This document shows positions 17,927-25,601 of a DNA stretch of 64,000 nt, piece by piece. The position numbers and the translations under genes are program-made. The stretch's first letter is position 1; each line of letters opens with the position of its first letter. A model generated the notes under the pieces. That model was not told the DNA's origin. It ran no database searches and saw nothing but the letters and a program-made list of their open reading frames with translations. Source of the DNA: an uncultured Paracoccaceae bacterium (lineage in GTDB: Bacteria; Pseudomonadota; Alphaproteobacteria; Rhodobacterales; Rhodobacteraceae); the NCBI GenBank assembly GCA_947494675.1, contig CANLVP010000002.1:62001-126000 (forward strand), in the 5' to 3' direction.

Positions 17927-19161
17927 TGGACGGCGATATTCGCACCAACACCTATGATGACGGGTCCACGGACGCGCGCACGGGCGAGCAGAAGATCCGC
18001 AACTTTAACATTAACTTCGGCCCGCAACACCCTGCGGCACACGGGGTTTTGCGGCTGGTGCTCGAACTCGACGGCGAGATCGTGGAACGCTGCGATCCGC
18101 ATATCGGCCTGCTGCACCGTGGCACTGAAAAGCTGATGGAAAGCCGCACCTATCTGCAGAACCTGCCGTATTTCGACCGGTTGGATTACGTGGCCCCGAT
18201 GAACCAGGAACACGCCTGGTGTCTGGCCATTGAAAAGCTGACGGGCACCGAAGTGCCGCGCCGCGCTAGCCTGATCCGCGTGCTGTATTCCGAGATTGGC
18301 CGCGTACTGAACCACCTGCTGAACGTCACCACGCAGGCGCTGGATGTGGGCGCGCTGACGCCGCCGCTTTGGGGCTTTGAAGAGCGTGAAAAACTGATGG
18401 TGTTTTACGAGCGGGCTTGCGGTGCGCGCTTGCACGCCGCCTATTTCCGCCCCGGTGGGGTGCATCAGGACCTGCCGGACCAGTTGATCGAGGACATTGA
18501 TCAATGGGCGGTGGAATTCCCGGAATTGCTGAGCGATATCGACGGGCTGCTGACCGAGAACCGGATTTTCAAGCAGCGTAACGCCGATATCGGTGTTGTC
18601 ACCGAGGAAGACATTCAGAATTACGGCTTTTCGGGCGTGATGGTGCGGGGCTCGGGCTTTGCCTGGGATTTACGGCGGTCCCAACCTTATGAATGCTACG
18701 ATGAGTTCGACTTCCAAATCCCGGTCGGCAAGAACGGCGATTGCTATGACCGCTATCTGTGCCGCATGGAAGAGATGCGCCAGTCCACATCCATCATCCG
18801 TCAGGCCTGTGAAAAGCTCCGCCATGAAAAGGGTGATATCATGGCCCGGGGCAAGATGACGCCACCGACGCGGGCGGCGATGAAGACCGATATGGAAAGC
18901 CTGATCCACCACTTTAAGCTTTATACCGAAGGGTTCCACGTGCCCGCCGGTGAGGTTTACTGCGCGGTAGAAGCGCCCAAGGGCGAGTTTGGCGTCTACC
19001 TTGTGGCGGATGGGTCCAACAAACCCTACCGCGCCAAGCTGCGCGCGCCCGGTTTCCTGCATTTGCAGGCGATGGATCATGTGGCAACCGGCCACCAACT
19101 GGCCGATGTGGCCGCGATTATTGGCACGATGGACGTTGTTTTTGGGGAGATTGACCGATGA
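17923..19161 (+). CDS. nuoD: NADH-quinone oxidoreductase subunit D
   Basis: 49-kDa-type subunit forming the quinone pocket with NuoB. 412 residues. The N-terminal [13 protein letters not shown] holds the quinone-binding His; [10 protein letters not shown] and the C-terminal VFGEIDR are family signatures. ATG 17923 overlaps the sulfotransferase stop (ATGA). Related to hydrogenase large subunits but without the nickel-binding cysteines, as expected. The end overlaps the next start by 4 bases. Confidence 0.97.
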   Translation: MMDGDIRTNTYDDGSTDARTGEQKIRNFNINFGPQHPAAHGVLRLVLELDGEIVERCDPHIGLLHRGTEKLMESRTYLQNLPYFDRLDYVAPMNQEHAWCLAIEKLTGTEVPRRASLIRVLYSEIGRVLNHLLNVTTQALDVGALTPPLWGFEEREKLMVFYERACGARLHAAYFRPGGVHQDLPDQLIEDIDQWAVEFPELLSDIDGLLTENRIFKQRNADIGVVTEEDIQNYGFSGVMVRGSGFAWDLRRSQPYECYDEFDFQIPVGKNGDCYDRYLCRMEEMRQSTSIIRQACEKLRHEKGDIMARGKMTPPTRAAMKTDMESLIHHFKLYTEGFHVPAGEVYCAVEAPKGEFGVYLVADGSNKPYRAKLRAPGFLHLQAMDHVATGHQLADVAAIIGTMDVVFGEIDR

Positions 19162-19499
19162 AACGCATTTTCGCTTTGACCGCTTTGGTGGGGCTGACGG
19201 CCTGTGGCAACGGCTTTGAAATTCCCGATTTTCGCGGGTCGAACCCGGCACCTGCGCCCACGCCTGCGGTGGCCCCAGCAGTGCCCGCACCAACGGTGTT
19301 GACGGCCAAGGAACGGCTGGTGGACGCGATTGAAAGCAACGGCTGCCAGTTGAACGCAACCAACGTGGGCGCGATCCTGAGCCAGGCGACCATCGGCACA
19401 GAAGAGCTGAAGTCGTTGACCGCAGAGCTGAGCGCCGAGGGCCGCGCAGAGGTGGCCGGTGACGGTGCGATCCGCGTGATCACGAGCACCTGCGCCTGA
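19158..19499 (+). CDS. Small lipoprotein in the nuo locus
   Basis: 113-residue protein with a lipoprotein signal (LVGLTAC, lipidated Cys16), an alanine/proline linker (about 30-48) and a C-terminal part with two cysteines ([10 protein letters not shown] and the final STCA), plausibly disulfide-bonded in the periplasm. I do not recognise a family; short cysteine-containing lipoproteins occur inside nuo loci of Rhodobacteraceae. It overlaps nuoD and a 40-codon ORF by ATGA or similar overlaps, so it is part of the transcript. Confidence 0.75.
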   Translation: MKRIFALTALVGLTACGNGFEIPDFRGSNPAPAPTPAVAPAVPAPTVLTAKERLVDAIESNGCQLNATNVGAILSQATIGTEELKSLTAELSAEGRAEVAGDGAIRVITSTCA

Positions 19500-19621
19500 T
19501 GATTTTGCTGGGATCGAGCATGGGCGCGGTCCTGCTGTTGACAGGGTTTGGCGCCACTGCCATTCCCACGCTGACTTTTGCGAGCCTCACGGCTGGCATC
19601 CTTTTGACCGGAATGAACTGA
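19499..19621 (+). CDS. 40-residue hydrophobic micro-protein
   Basis: ATG 19499 overlaps the preceding stop by one base (TGATG), and the stop ends one base before the nuoE start codon. The 40 residues are almost wholly hydrophobic: two candidate membrane stretches, [15 protein letters not shown] (8-22) and [12 protein letters not shown] (27-38), around a Pro-Thr turn. No signal peptide or charged residue. The tight fit between neighbours argues it is translated, but no homologue is known to me. Confidence 0.45.
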   Translation: MILLGSSMGAVLLLTGFGATAIPTLTFASLTAGILLTGMN

Positions 19622-19622
19622 T

Positions 19623-20717
19623 ATGCTGCGCCGTTTGCACCCTGACCAACCTGACAGTTTCGCCTTTACGCCAGAGAACCAGCGCTGGGCTGAAGGGCAG
19701 ATCACCAAGTTCCCCGAGGGCCGTCAGGCCAGCGCGATCATTCCGCTGTTGTGGCGCGCGCAGGAACAAGAGGGTTGGCTGTCACGCCCTGCGATTGAAC
19801 ATGTCAGCGCGATGTTGGGTTTGGAATATATCCGTGGGCTTGAGGTCGCGACCTTCTATTTCATGTTCCAATTGCAGCCCGTTGGCGCGGTTGCCCACAT
19901 CCAGATTTGCGGCACGCTGTCTTGCATGATTTGCGGCGCGGAGGATCTGGTCGCGGTCTGCAAGGACAAGATTGCTGACAAGCCGCATGCGCTGTCTGCT
20001 GATGGCAAGTTCTCGTGGGAAGAGGTGGAATGCCTTGGGTCCTGCGCCAATGCGCCGATGGCGCAAATCGGCAAGGATTATTACGAAGACCTGACGGCGA
20101 CACGTCTGGGCCAGATCATTGATGAGCTGGCGGCAGGGCAGGTGCCTGTGCCCGGCCCGCAGAACGGTCGTTTTGCGGCCGAGCCGTTGAAAGGGCTGAC
20201 CAGCCTGAAGGACTATGACAGCGGTAAGACCAAGTATAACGCCAGCGTGCAACTGGCGACCGACATTGGTGACACTGTCAAGCGCATTGATGGCACGGAA
20301 GTGCCGATCCTGACGCCGTGGAATGACGGCGGTGTTGCGACCAAGGCGAAGCCTGCGGCGAAAAAGGCCCCGGCGAAGGCGAAAGCCCCGGCGAAAGCCG
20401 CGCCAAAGGCAAAGGCTGCCCCCAAGGCCAAAGCACCTGTCGAAGCGGAAGCGCCCAAGGCGGCCGCACCTGCGGGCGAAAAGAAGCCACGCACCATGAC
20501 CGCACCGCGCAAATCGGGGGCGGATGATCTGAAACTGATCAGCGGTGTCGGGCCAAAACTGGAAGGCGTGCTGAATGAGCTTGGTTTCTGGCATTTTGAT
20601 CAGATCGCCAAATGGACCGAGGCCGAGGTTGCCTGGGTCGACAGTCGTTTGAAATTCAAAGGGCGCATTGAGCGTGACAATTGGATGGCGCAAGCGGCAG
20701 AGTTGGCCAAAAAGTAA
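19623..20717 (+). CDS. nuoE: NADH-quinone oxidoreductase subunit E with C-terminal helix-hairpin-helix extension
   Basis: 24-kDa-type subunit with the N1a 2Fe-2S cluster (Cys96, Cys101, Cys137, Cys141). Residues 1 to about 200 are an ordinary NuoE. Then come an Ala/Lys/Pro-rich linker (about 236-300) and a C-terminal domain (301-364): [14 protein letters not shown] is a helix-hairpin-helix, followed by WHFDQIAKW and a tryptophan-rich helix pair. At 364 residues it is about twice the length of E. coli NuoE (166). The same C-terminal domain ends the protein encoded at 20885. Such helix-hairpin-helix domains usually bind nucleic acid or act as protein contacts; which applies is unknown. Confidence 0.95.
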   Translation: MLRRLHPDQPDSFAFTPENQRWAEGQITKFPEGRQASAIIPLLWRAQEQEGWLSRPAIEHVSAMLGLEYIRGLEVATFYFMFQLQPVGAVAHIQICGTLSCMICGAEDLVAVCKDKIADKPHALSADGKFSWEEVECLGSCANAPMAQIGKDYYEDLTATRLGQIIDELAAGQVPVPGPQNGRFAAEPLKGLTSLKDYDSGKTKYNASVQLATDIGDTVKRIDGTEVPILTPWNDGGVATKAKPAAKKAPAKAKAPAKAAPKAKAAPKAKAPVEAEAPKAAAPAGEKKPRTMTAPRKSGADDLKLISGVGPKLEGVLNELGFWHFDQIAKWTEAEVAWVDSRLKFKGRIERDNWMAQAAELAKK

Positions 20718-20884
20718 TCATCCGGCCACCCGGCAAACCCTGAGGGGAATGGCGGGTGCAAATTCTCTTATATTTTCGGGCAAAACTCCGCTAAGACTGC
20801 GGGGCGGGGTGCTTTTCTGTGCAAAATCCCCGGTTTGACGGAATAATACGGCCCGCTTGAACGGTGCCGGAGGGAGAATAATCG

Positions 20885-21631
20885 ATGAAAGATTCTGCAC
20901 CAATTAGTTTGGGCATCATCGTGGTTGCTGCGTTGTTTGGGCTTATCGCTGCGGGCGTTGCCTGGGTCGTGTGGGAATTCGGCGCGATGGGATCGCTTTT
21001 TGTGGGGGCGATTGTCGCGATTATCACAATCATTTGCCTGATGCTGGGCTGGCGTGATCCGGCCCCGAAAATGGGTGAGGTCAAAGCGCCTGCGGCGTCT
21101 GCGCCTGTGGCGAAAGCTGCCCCTGCGCCTGCGCCTGCGCCAGCGCCTGCGGCAGCGGCTCCGGTTGCTGCGGCAGTGACGGCCACGCCTGAACCCGCTG
21201 CTGCTGCGCGAAAGAAGGCCAAACCGGCGGCCAAACCCAAGGCGAAGCCGGCGGCGGCGAAAGCCAAACCCGCTGCTGCGAAAGCCAAACCCGCTGCTGC
21301 GAAATCAAAACCTGCAGTCGCCAAGGCCAAGCCTGTGGCCGCCGATGGCAAGCCCGAAATGCTGTCCGCGCCGCGCGGTGGTGCAGGGGATGATCTGAAA
21401 CAGATCAAGGGCGTGGGGCCAAAGCTGGAAAAGATGCTGAACACGATGGGTGTCTGGCACTTTGATCAGGTCGCGGGCTGGCGCAAAAAGGAAGTCGAAT
21501 GGGTGGATGAGAACCTTGAAGGCTTCAAAGGCCGGGTCAGCCGGGACGAATGGGTCAAACAGGCCAAGGTTTTGGCCAAAGGTGGCACCACCGAGTTTTC
21601 CAAAAAGGTCAAAAAAGGCGGCGTTTACTAG
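20885..21631 (+). CDS. Membrane protein with Lys/Ala-rich linker and helix-hairpin-helix domain
   Basis: 248 residues: two transmembrane helices (8-29 and 36-54), an Ala/Pro then Lys/Ala/Pro-rich linker (65-157, with several KAKPAAA units), and a C-terminal helix-hairpin-helix domain (168-233: DDLKQIKGVGPKLE, WHFDQVAGW). This domain is clearly paralogous to the end of NuoE. Start ATG 20885 has GGAGGGAG upstream. An intrinsic terminator follows after 24 bp. It may dock NuoE or nucleic acid at the membrane; this is inference. The repeats in the linker are low-complexity coding sequence. Confidence 0.85.
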   Translation: MKDSAPISLGIIVVAALFGLIAAGVAWVVWEFGAMGSLFVGAIVAIITIICLMLGWRDPAPKMGEVKAPAASAPVAKAAPAPAPAPAPAAAAPVAAAVTATPEPAAAARKKAKPAAKPKAKPAAAKAKPAAAKAKPAAAKSKPAVAKAKPVAADGKPEMLSAPRGGAGDDLKQIKGVGPKLEKMLNTMGVWHFDQVAGWRKKEVEWVDENLEGFKGRVSRDEWVKQAKVLAKGGTTEFSKKVKKGGVY

Positions 21632-21655
21632 ACCGTCAGCGCTTTGATGATAGAG

Positions 21656-21686
21656 AGCCCCGTTTGCACCGCAAGCGGGGCTTTTT
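21656..21686 (+). terminator. Intrinsic terminator inside the nuo locus
   Basis: Stem AGCCCCG (21656-21662) with CGGGGCT (21676-21682), extended by inner pairs TTGC/GCAA around an ACC loop, followed by TTTTT (21682-21686). It lies between the helix-hairpin-helix gene and the two-helix protein gene before nuoF. Confidence 0.8.
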
Positions 21687-21754
21687 GCTGTCCCATGCCT
21701 CGACACTTCACCGGGTGAGGGATAAATCGGGGCGAGGACAAGTTGGAGACGGCG

Positions 21755-21967
21755 ATGGACGGCCACGACAAAAGCACCGAACGGCAGGGGCGGATCATCG
21801 CGATCACCATTGCTGTTGCGGGCGTTTTGGCGATTGCCGCGCCCTGGATCACCTCTGTCTTGGGGCTGGCCCCGAAATTCGAAATTCTGCTTTACCTGAT
21901 ATCCTTGGCTGCGTTCATTTGGTCACTGGTCGTCACGTGGAAGCTGTGGCAAAAGACCCGTAGCTAG
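21755..21967 (+). CDS. Two-helix small membrane protein, DUF5337-like
   Basis: 70-residue protein with two transmembrane helices (about 15-36 and 44-63) joined by a short loop (LGLAPKF), a charged N-terminus and a basic C-terminus (WQKTRS). It resembles the DUF5337 proteins that sit next to nuoF in Rhodobacteraceae. I start at ATG 21755 with GGAG 7 bases upstream; a TTG at 21743 is the alternative. It ends 16 bp before nuoF. A role in complex I is suggested only by position. Confidence 0.75.
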   Translation: MDGHDKSTERQGRIIAITIAVAGVLAIAAPWITSVLGLAPKFEILLYLISLAAFIWSLVVTWKLWQKTRS

Positions 21968-21983
21968 CAAGGGAACGTATCTG

Positions 21984-23270
21984 ATGCTCAAAGATCAGGA
22001 CCGCATTTTCACCAACCTCTACGGGATGCACGACCGCACGCTGAAAGGCGCGCAGGCGCGTGGCCATTGGGATGGCACAGCTGCCATCATCAAAAAGGGC
22101 CGCGACTGGATCGTGGAAGAGATGAAGGCCAGCGGCTTGCGCGGGCGTGGTGGTGCGGGTTTCCCGACAGGTCTGAAATGGTCCTTTATGCCCAAGGAAA
22201 GCGATGGGCGTCCGGCCTATCTGGTTGTGAATGCCGACGAATCCGAGCCGGGCACATGTAAGGACCGCGAGATCATGCGCCATGATCCGCATACGCTGAT
22301 CGAAGGCTGCCTGATCGCCAGCTTCGCGATGAATGCCAACGCCTGCTATATCTATATCCGCGGCGAATACATCCGCGAGAAAGAGGCGCTGCAAAACGCC
22401 ATTGATGAGGCTTATGCCGCAGGGCTGGTGGGCAAGAACGCCGCCAAGTCGGGCTGGGATTTTGACATCTATCTGGCCCACGGGGCAGGTGCCTATATCT
22501 GCGGTGAAGAAACCGCGCTGCTCGAAAGCCTTGAAGGCAAAAAGGGCATGCCACGGATGAAGCCGCCGTTCCCGGCGGGCGCGGGTCTTTATGGCTGCCC
22601 GACAACCGTGAACAACGTGGAATCGATTGCCGTTGTGCCGACAATCCTGCGCCGTGGTGGGGCATGGTTTGCGGGCATGGGCCGTCCGAACAATGCGGGC
22701 ACGAAGCTGTTTGCGATCTCGGGCCACGTCAACAACCCTTGTGTGGTTGAAGAAGAGATGTCGATCCCGTTTGAAGAACTGATCGAGAAACACTGTGGCG
22801 GTATTCGCGGCGGGTGGGGTAACCTCAAGGCGGTCATCCCCGGTGGGTCCTCGGTCCCTTGTGTGCGCGGTGAGCACATGAAGGACGCGATCATGGATTT
22901 CGATTACCTGCGCGGTGAGCTGGGCTCCGGCCTTGGCACGGCAGCCGTGATCGTGATGGATAATTCGGTCGATATGATCAAGGCGATCTGGCGGTTGTCG
23001 GCGTTTTACAAGCACGAAAGCTGCGGCCAGTGTACGCCATGCCGTGAAGGCACCGGTTGGATGATGCGGGTGATGAAACGTCTGGTCGAAGGCGACGCGC
23101 GCCCCGAAGAGATCGACATGCTGTTTGACGTGACCAAACAGGTTGAGGGCCACACGATCTGCGCCCTCGGCGATGCGGCGGCCTGGCCGATTCAGGGCCT
23201 GATCAAGAACTTCCGTGATGAGATCGAAGACCGCATTGCGCACAAACGGGTTGGCGTCGCTGCCGAGTGA
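21984..23270 (+). CDS. nuoF: NADH-quinone oxidoreductase subunit F
   Basis: 51-kDa-type subunit, site of NADH oxidation, with FMN and the N3 4Fe-4S cluster. 428 residues. [13 protein letters not shown] is the NADH/FMN-binding glycine-rich loop; the cluster ligands are in [12 protein letters not shown] and, distally, [24 protein letters not shown] is a further family signature. Its stop overlaps the next start by one base (TGATG). Confidence 0.97.
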   Translation: MLKDQDRIFTNLYGMHDRTLKGAQARGHWDGTAAIIKKGRDWIVEEMKASGLRGRGGAGFPTGLKWSFMPKESDGRPAYLVVNADESEPGTCKDREIMRHDPHTLIEGCLIASFAMNANACYIYIRGEYIREKEALQNAIDEAYAAGLVGKNAAKSGWDFDIYLAHGAGAYICGEETALLESLEGKKGMPRMKPPFPAGAGLYGCPTTVNNVESIAVVPTILRRGGAWFAGMGRPNNAGTKLFAISGHVNNPCVVEEEMSIPFEELIEKHCGGIRGGWGNLKAVIPGGSSVPCVRGEHMKDAIMDFDYLRGELGSGLGTAAVIVMDNSVDMIKAIWRLSAFYKHESCGQCTPCREGTGWMMRVMKRLVEGDARPEEIDMLFDVTKQVEGHTICALGDAAAWPIQGLIKNFRDEIEDRIAHKRVGVAAE

Positions 23271-23881
23271 TGCGGCATTGGGCGATCCCGTTTCTAGCGC
23301 TTTGTGCTTGCGATGTGGCGCCCCGACCGGTTGATCTGGAACGGAGTCTTATCGAGACCCCGGAAGAGGGCTATCAGTTCTTTGTCGACACGATCATTGC
23401 GAGCAGCACGGCAAGAAGCATTGCCGAAGGTTGCAATGCCTATACGTTTGATCAGACTGCAAGAGATCAACGGATGCGCTTCTTCGAGGCTGAAATGGAA
23501 CGGTTGGCAGTCGATGATCCAAACACACTTAACGCAATTCACAGACGCCTCGGTGTCACAGTCACTGCGGAGCAGGTGGCGGCGAATGGTTATGAGGGGC
23601 TGACGGCGCCAGACGTCAATACCGGGTTTCTTGTTCGGAATGCCGGGCTGACGGTCGATATAGGCACGCGAGCCATCGGAATGGTCGCGCGAAGCGGGCT
23701 TGAAGACGATTGCGCCAATGCGGAACGCGAGATTTCGCAAGGGACGCTTGCTGGTACATTTTTGAAAAGCGTGCCCGACGATCAATTGGGCGGCTTTGTT
23801 ATCCGCTTCCTTGAGGCGCCAGAATTGCGAGAGGGCGCGCAGGAAGGCAGTCTTGCGGCACCGCCCACTCCGGTTGAATAG
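23270..23881 (+). CDS. Lipoprotein, distantly DUF5333-like
   Basis: 203 residues with a lipoprotein signal (LALCAC, lipidated Cys14). The mature part resembles the DUF5333 protein encoded at 25062: a start segment with a Cys (RSIAEGCNAYTFDQ), and a later Cys followed by an amphipathic segment (DDCANAEREISQGTLAG) matching YCTVGRSEMAKNSTIGQ of the other. I infer a shared fold and a disulfide. It overlaps nuoF by one base. Function unknown. Start ATG 23270 is preferred over GTG 23267. Confidence 0.65.
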   Translation: MRHWAIPFLALCACDVAPRPVDLERSLIETPEEGYQFFVDTIIASSTARSIAEGCNAYTFDQTARDQRMRFFEAEMERLAVDDPNTLNAIHRRLGVTVTAEQVAANGYEGLTAPDVNTGFLVRNAGLTVDIGTRAIGMVARSGLEDDCANAEREISQGTLAGTFLKSVPDDQLGGFVIRFLEAPELREGAQEGSLAAPPTPVE

Positions 23882-23888
23882 GATTGCT

Positions 23889-24167
23889 ATGTTGGACGAT
23901 TTTGATCTGAGCGCGGGCACCGAGGGCACCAACTGGATGCGCATTGTGTCGGGTGCGATTGGGGCGTTGTTGGGCGGGCTGCTTGCATATTTCTATAGCA
24001 CGGTCAGTGCCTCGGCGGCGGCACCTTCGCTTGTCTACGCCCTTGGCGGGGCGGCAGTTGGTGGGTTTTTCGGGGCGGTCTTCTCGTTCTGGGTCATTTT
24101 GGGGTTGTTGATCGTCGTCGCCGTTGCGGGCGTGATTGGTTACCAGTGGCTTTTTGGTAGCGCGTGA
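23889..24167 (+). CDS. Small glycine-rich membrane protein
   Basis: 92 residues with two or three hydrophobic segments: 19-35, 46-67 (glycine-rich, ALGGAAVGGFFGAVF) and 69-87. The N-terminus is acidic (LDDFDLSAGTEGTN). It begins 7 bp after the previous stop and overlaps the DUF3291 gene by one base. I recognise no family; glycine-zipper-like spacing suggests helix packing in the inner membrane. Confidence 0.6.
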   Translation: MLDDFDLSAGTEGTNWMRIVSGAIGALLGGLLAYFYSTVSASAAAPSLVYALGGAAVGGFFGAVFSFWVILGLLIVVAVAGVIGYQWLFGSA

Positions 24168-24631
24168 TGCCCCTCGCTGAATTCAATTTTGGCACGCTGA
24201 GGTATCCTTGGGATGATCCGCGGCTGCGCGATTTTCAGGATAATCTGGACCGGGTGAATGGCTTGGCGCAGCGCAGTGACGGGTTTGTCTGGATGCTGGA
24301 CGAAGACGGGATGGATGCGGTGCAGAATGATCCGGATGGGCCGCTGAGCGCGCGACCCAATACGGCGAGCACCCTGTCGGTTTGGCGCGACGCGGAAAGT
24401 CTTTGGCGATTTGTGGAAAAGACGCTGCATGGGCACTTCATGCGGCGCGGGGGTGAGTGGTTTGAGGCGGATGACCGCAGCCATCTGGTGATTTGGGAGG
24501 TGCCGGAGGGGCATATCCCGAGCGTGGCCGAGGGGATGGCGCAGTGGACCGCGTTACAGACACATGGCGACACGGCGCAGGTCTTCGGCGGGGTAGAGTT
24601 GCGCCGCCGCGCTGAGTCGCGAAAAACATAA
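24167..24631 (+). CDS. DUF3291 family protein
   Basis: 154-residue soluble protein. LAEFNFGTLRYPWDDPRL, NLDRVNGLAQRSDGFVW and the later SLWRFVEKTLHGHF are the DUF3291 signatures; the family has an antibiotic-monooxygenase-like ferredoxin fold with no agreed function. Start ATG 24167 overlaps the previous stop (TGATG). It closes a run of coupled genes after nuoF and is followed by a 430-bp gap. Confidence 0.85.
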   Translation: MPLAEFNFGTLRYPWDDPRLRDFQDNLDRVNGLAQRSDGFVWMLDEDGMDAVQNDPDGPLSARPNTASTLSVWRDAESLWRFVEKTLHGHFMRRGGEWFEADDRSHLVIWEVPEGHIPSVAEGMAQWTALQTHGDTAQVFGGVELRRRAESRKT

Positions 24632-25061
24632 CAAATCCTTGATTGGTGCGGTGTGGTGCACAGTCTTCTGTTGCGGGCCAAGACTGTCACGATATCCGTG
24701 CGCATCGGTCTCAATTTCAGACCCAATCGGATGCCATTCCCCCTTTCTGACGGGGCACCGCCGGACTATATGACAGGTGTAGACAGACAGTAGTTTTGTA
24801 AATGCCGGTTGTTCCCCGGTCAGAATAGTGAGTTGGTTGGTGATATGGTTGACGCTAAGGTAAAATCATTCAAACGAAAGAATGATATGCGCAAATGTTT
24901 CTATCTGTTCTTACTTTTGGCTGCTGTGCAGCTTGGCTATACGCAGGCGATATTTGTCTGATACGCGCAAAACCGCGCGTCTGTCCGACCTGATATTGAA
25001 TAGCACACCAAAAACCCCGACATGAGCCTTGAACCGGCACCAAGCTGGATGAAGGAAGAGC
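24632..25061. other. 430-bp gap with several inverted repeats
   Basis: The longest non-coding stretch in the window, richer in A+T than its surroundings. It has three inverted repeats: ACAGTCTT (24660-24667) with AAGACTGT (24680-24687); GGTCT (24707-24711) with AGACC (24719-24723); and ATCATTC (24865-24871) with GAATGAT (24880-24886). A 38-codon ORF (24845-24961) is described separately. I found no clear sigma-70 promoter, though one for the DUF5333 gene and nuoG is expected here. Confidence 0.5.
24845..24961 (+). CDS. Possible 38-residue membrane micro-protein
   Basis: ATG 24845 to TGA 24959-24961. The product has a basic N-terminal part (KVKSFKRKNDMRK, 5-17) and one hydrophobic stretch (CFYLFLLLAAVQLGY, 18-32), the layout of a signal anchor. 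An inverted repeat lies within its first codons. The Shine-Dalgarno sequence is weak and no homologue is known to me, so it may be chance. Confidence 0.25.
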   Translation: MVDAKVKSFKRKNDMRKCFYLFLLLAAVQLGYTQAIFV

Positions 25062-25466
25062 ATGTTGAAACGAACCCTTTTTGCAATCGCAACACTGTCC
25101 ACCGTCACCATTGCGGGGGCGACATCCGCCAAGCCTGCATTGAAAGATGTGGCATATGTGCGCGAGGGCATCATCGCCGCAGGCATCGCCTATGAAATCA
25201 GTGAAGAATGCGGGCAGATCTCTGCGCGGCTGTTTCGCGGGCTGAGCTTTCTCAATGGGTTGAAAAGCCATGCCAGCGGACTGGGCTATACCAATGCCGA
25301 GATCGAGGCCTACATCGATGATAAGGCTGAGAAAAATCGCCTTGAAGGCATTGCGCGCGGGCGGCTGGCCGACATGGGTGCCGTGGTCGGAGACGCTCAA
25401 AGCTATTGTACCGTAGGCCGCAGCGAGATGGCCAAGAACAGCACGATCGGACAGCTGTTGCGCTAA
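25062..25466 (+). CDS. DUF5333 family secreted protein
   Basis: 134 residues with a signal peptide (cleavage about residue 22, GATSA). The mature protein has two cysteines, in SEECGQIS and SYCTVGRSEM, probably joined in the periplasm, and the family pattern FLNGLKSHA / GYTNAEIEAYIDD. DUF5333 proteins lie beside nuoG in Rhodobacteraceae, so a role in complex I assembly or stability is plausible but unproven. It has no lipobox, unlike its distant relative at 23270. Confidence 0.75.
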   Translation: MLKRTLFAIATLSTVTIAGATSAKPALKDVAYVREGIIAAGIAYEISEECGQISARLFRGLSFLNGLKSHASGLGYTNAEIEAYIDDKAEKNRLEGIARGRLADMGAVVGDAQSYCTVGRSEMAKNSTIGQLLR

Positions 25467-25601
25467 GGCTGCGCTAAGTCACGATAAGCCCCTAAAAAAT
25501 CTACGTTCGCGCTGGCATCGGGCATCCGTTAGCGTTAGAACCCGTTCCAAACGCGCGCGTGCATAGCCGCCCGGCGCGACCAGGGAACGGAAGGCTCGTT
25601 T

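Noticed and set aside
20718-20884. Promoter and terminator between nuoE and the helix-hairpin-helix gene
   Set aside because: A 6-bp CACCCG/CGGGTG stem has no T-run, and TTGACG at 20835 has no -10 at proper distance; a TTATATTTT stretch near 20768 is suggestive but not paired with a -35.
21200-21320. Tandem DNA repeat in the helix-hairpin-helix gene
   Set aside because: The repeat is coding low-complexity sequence (KAKPAAA units) in a linker, maintained in frame; it is not an independent element.
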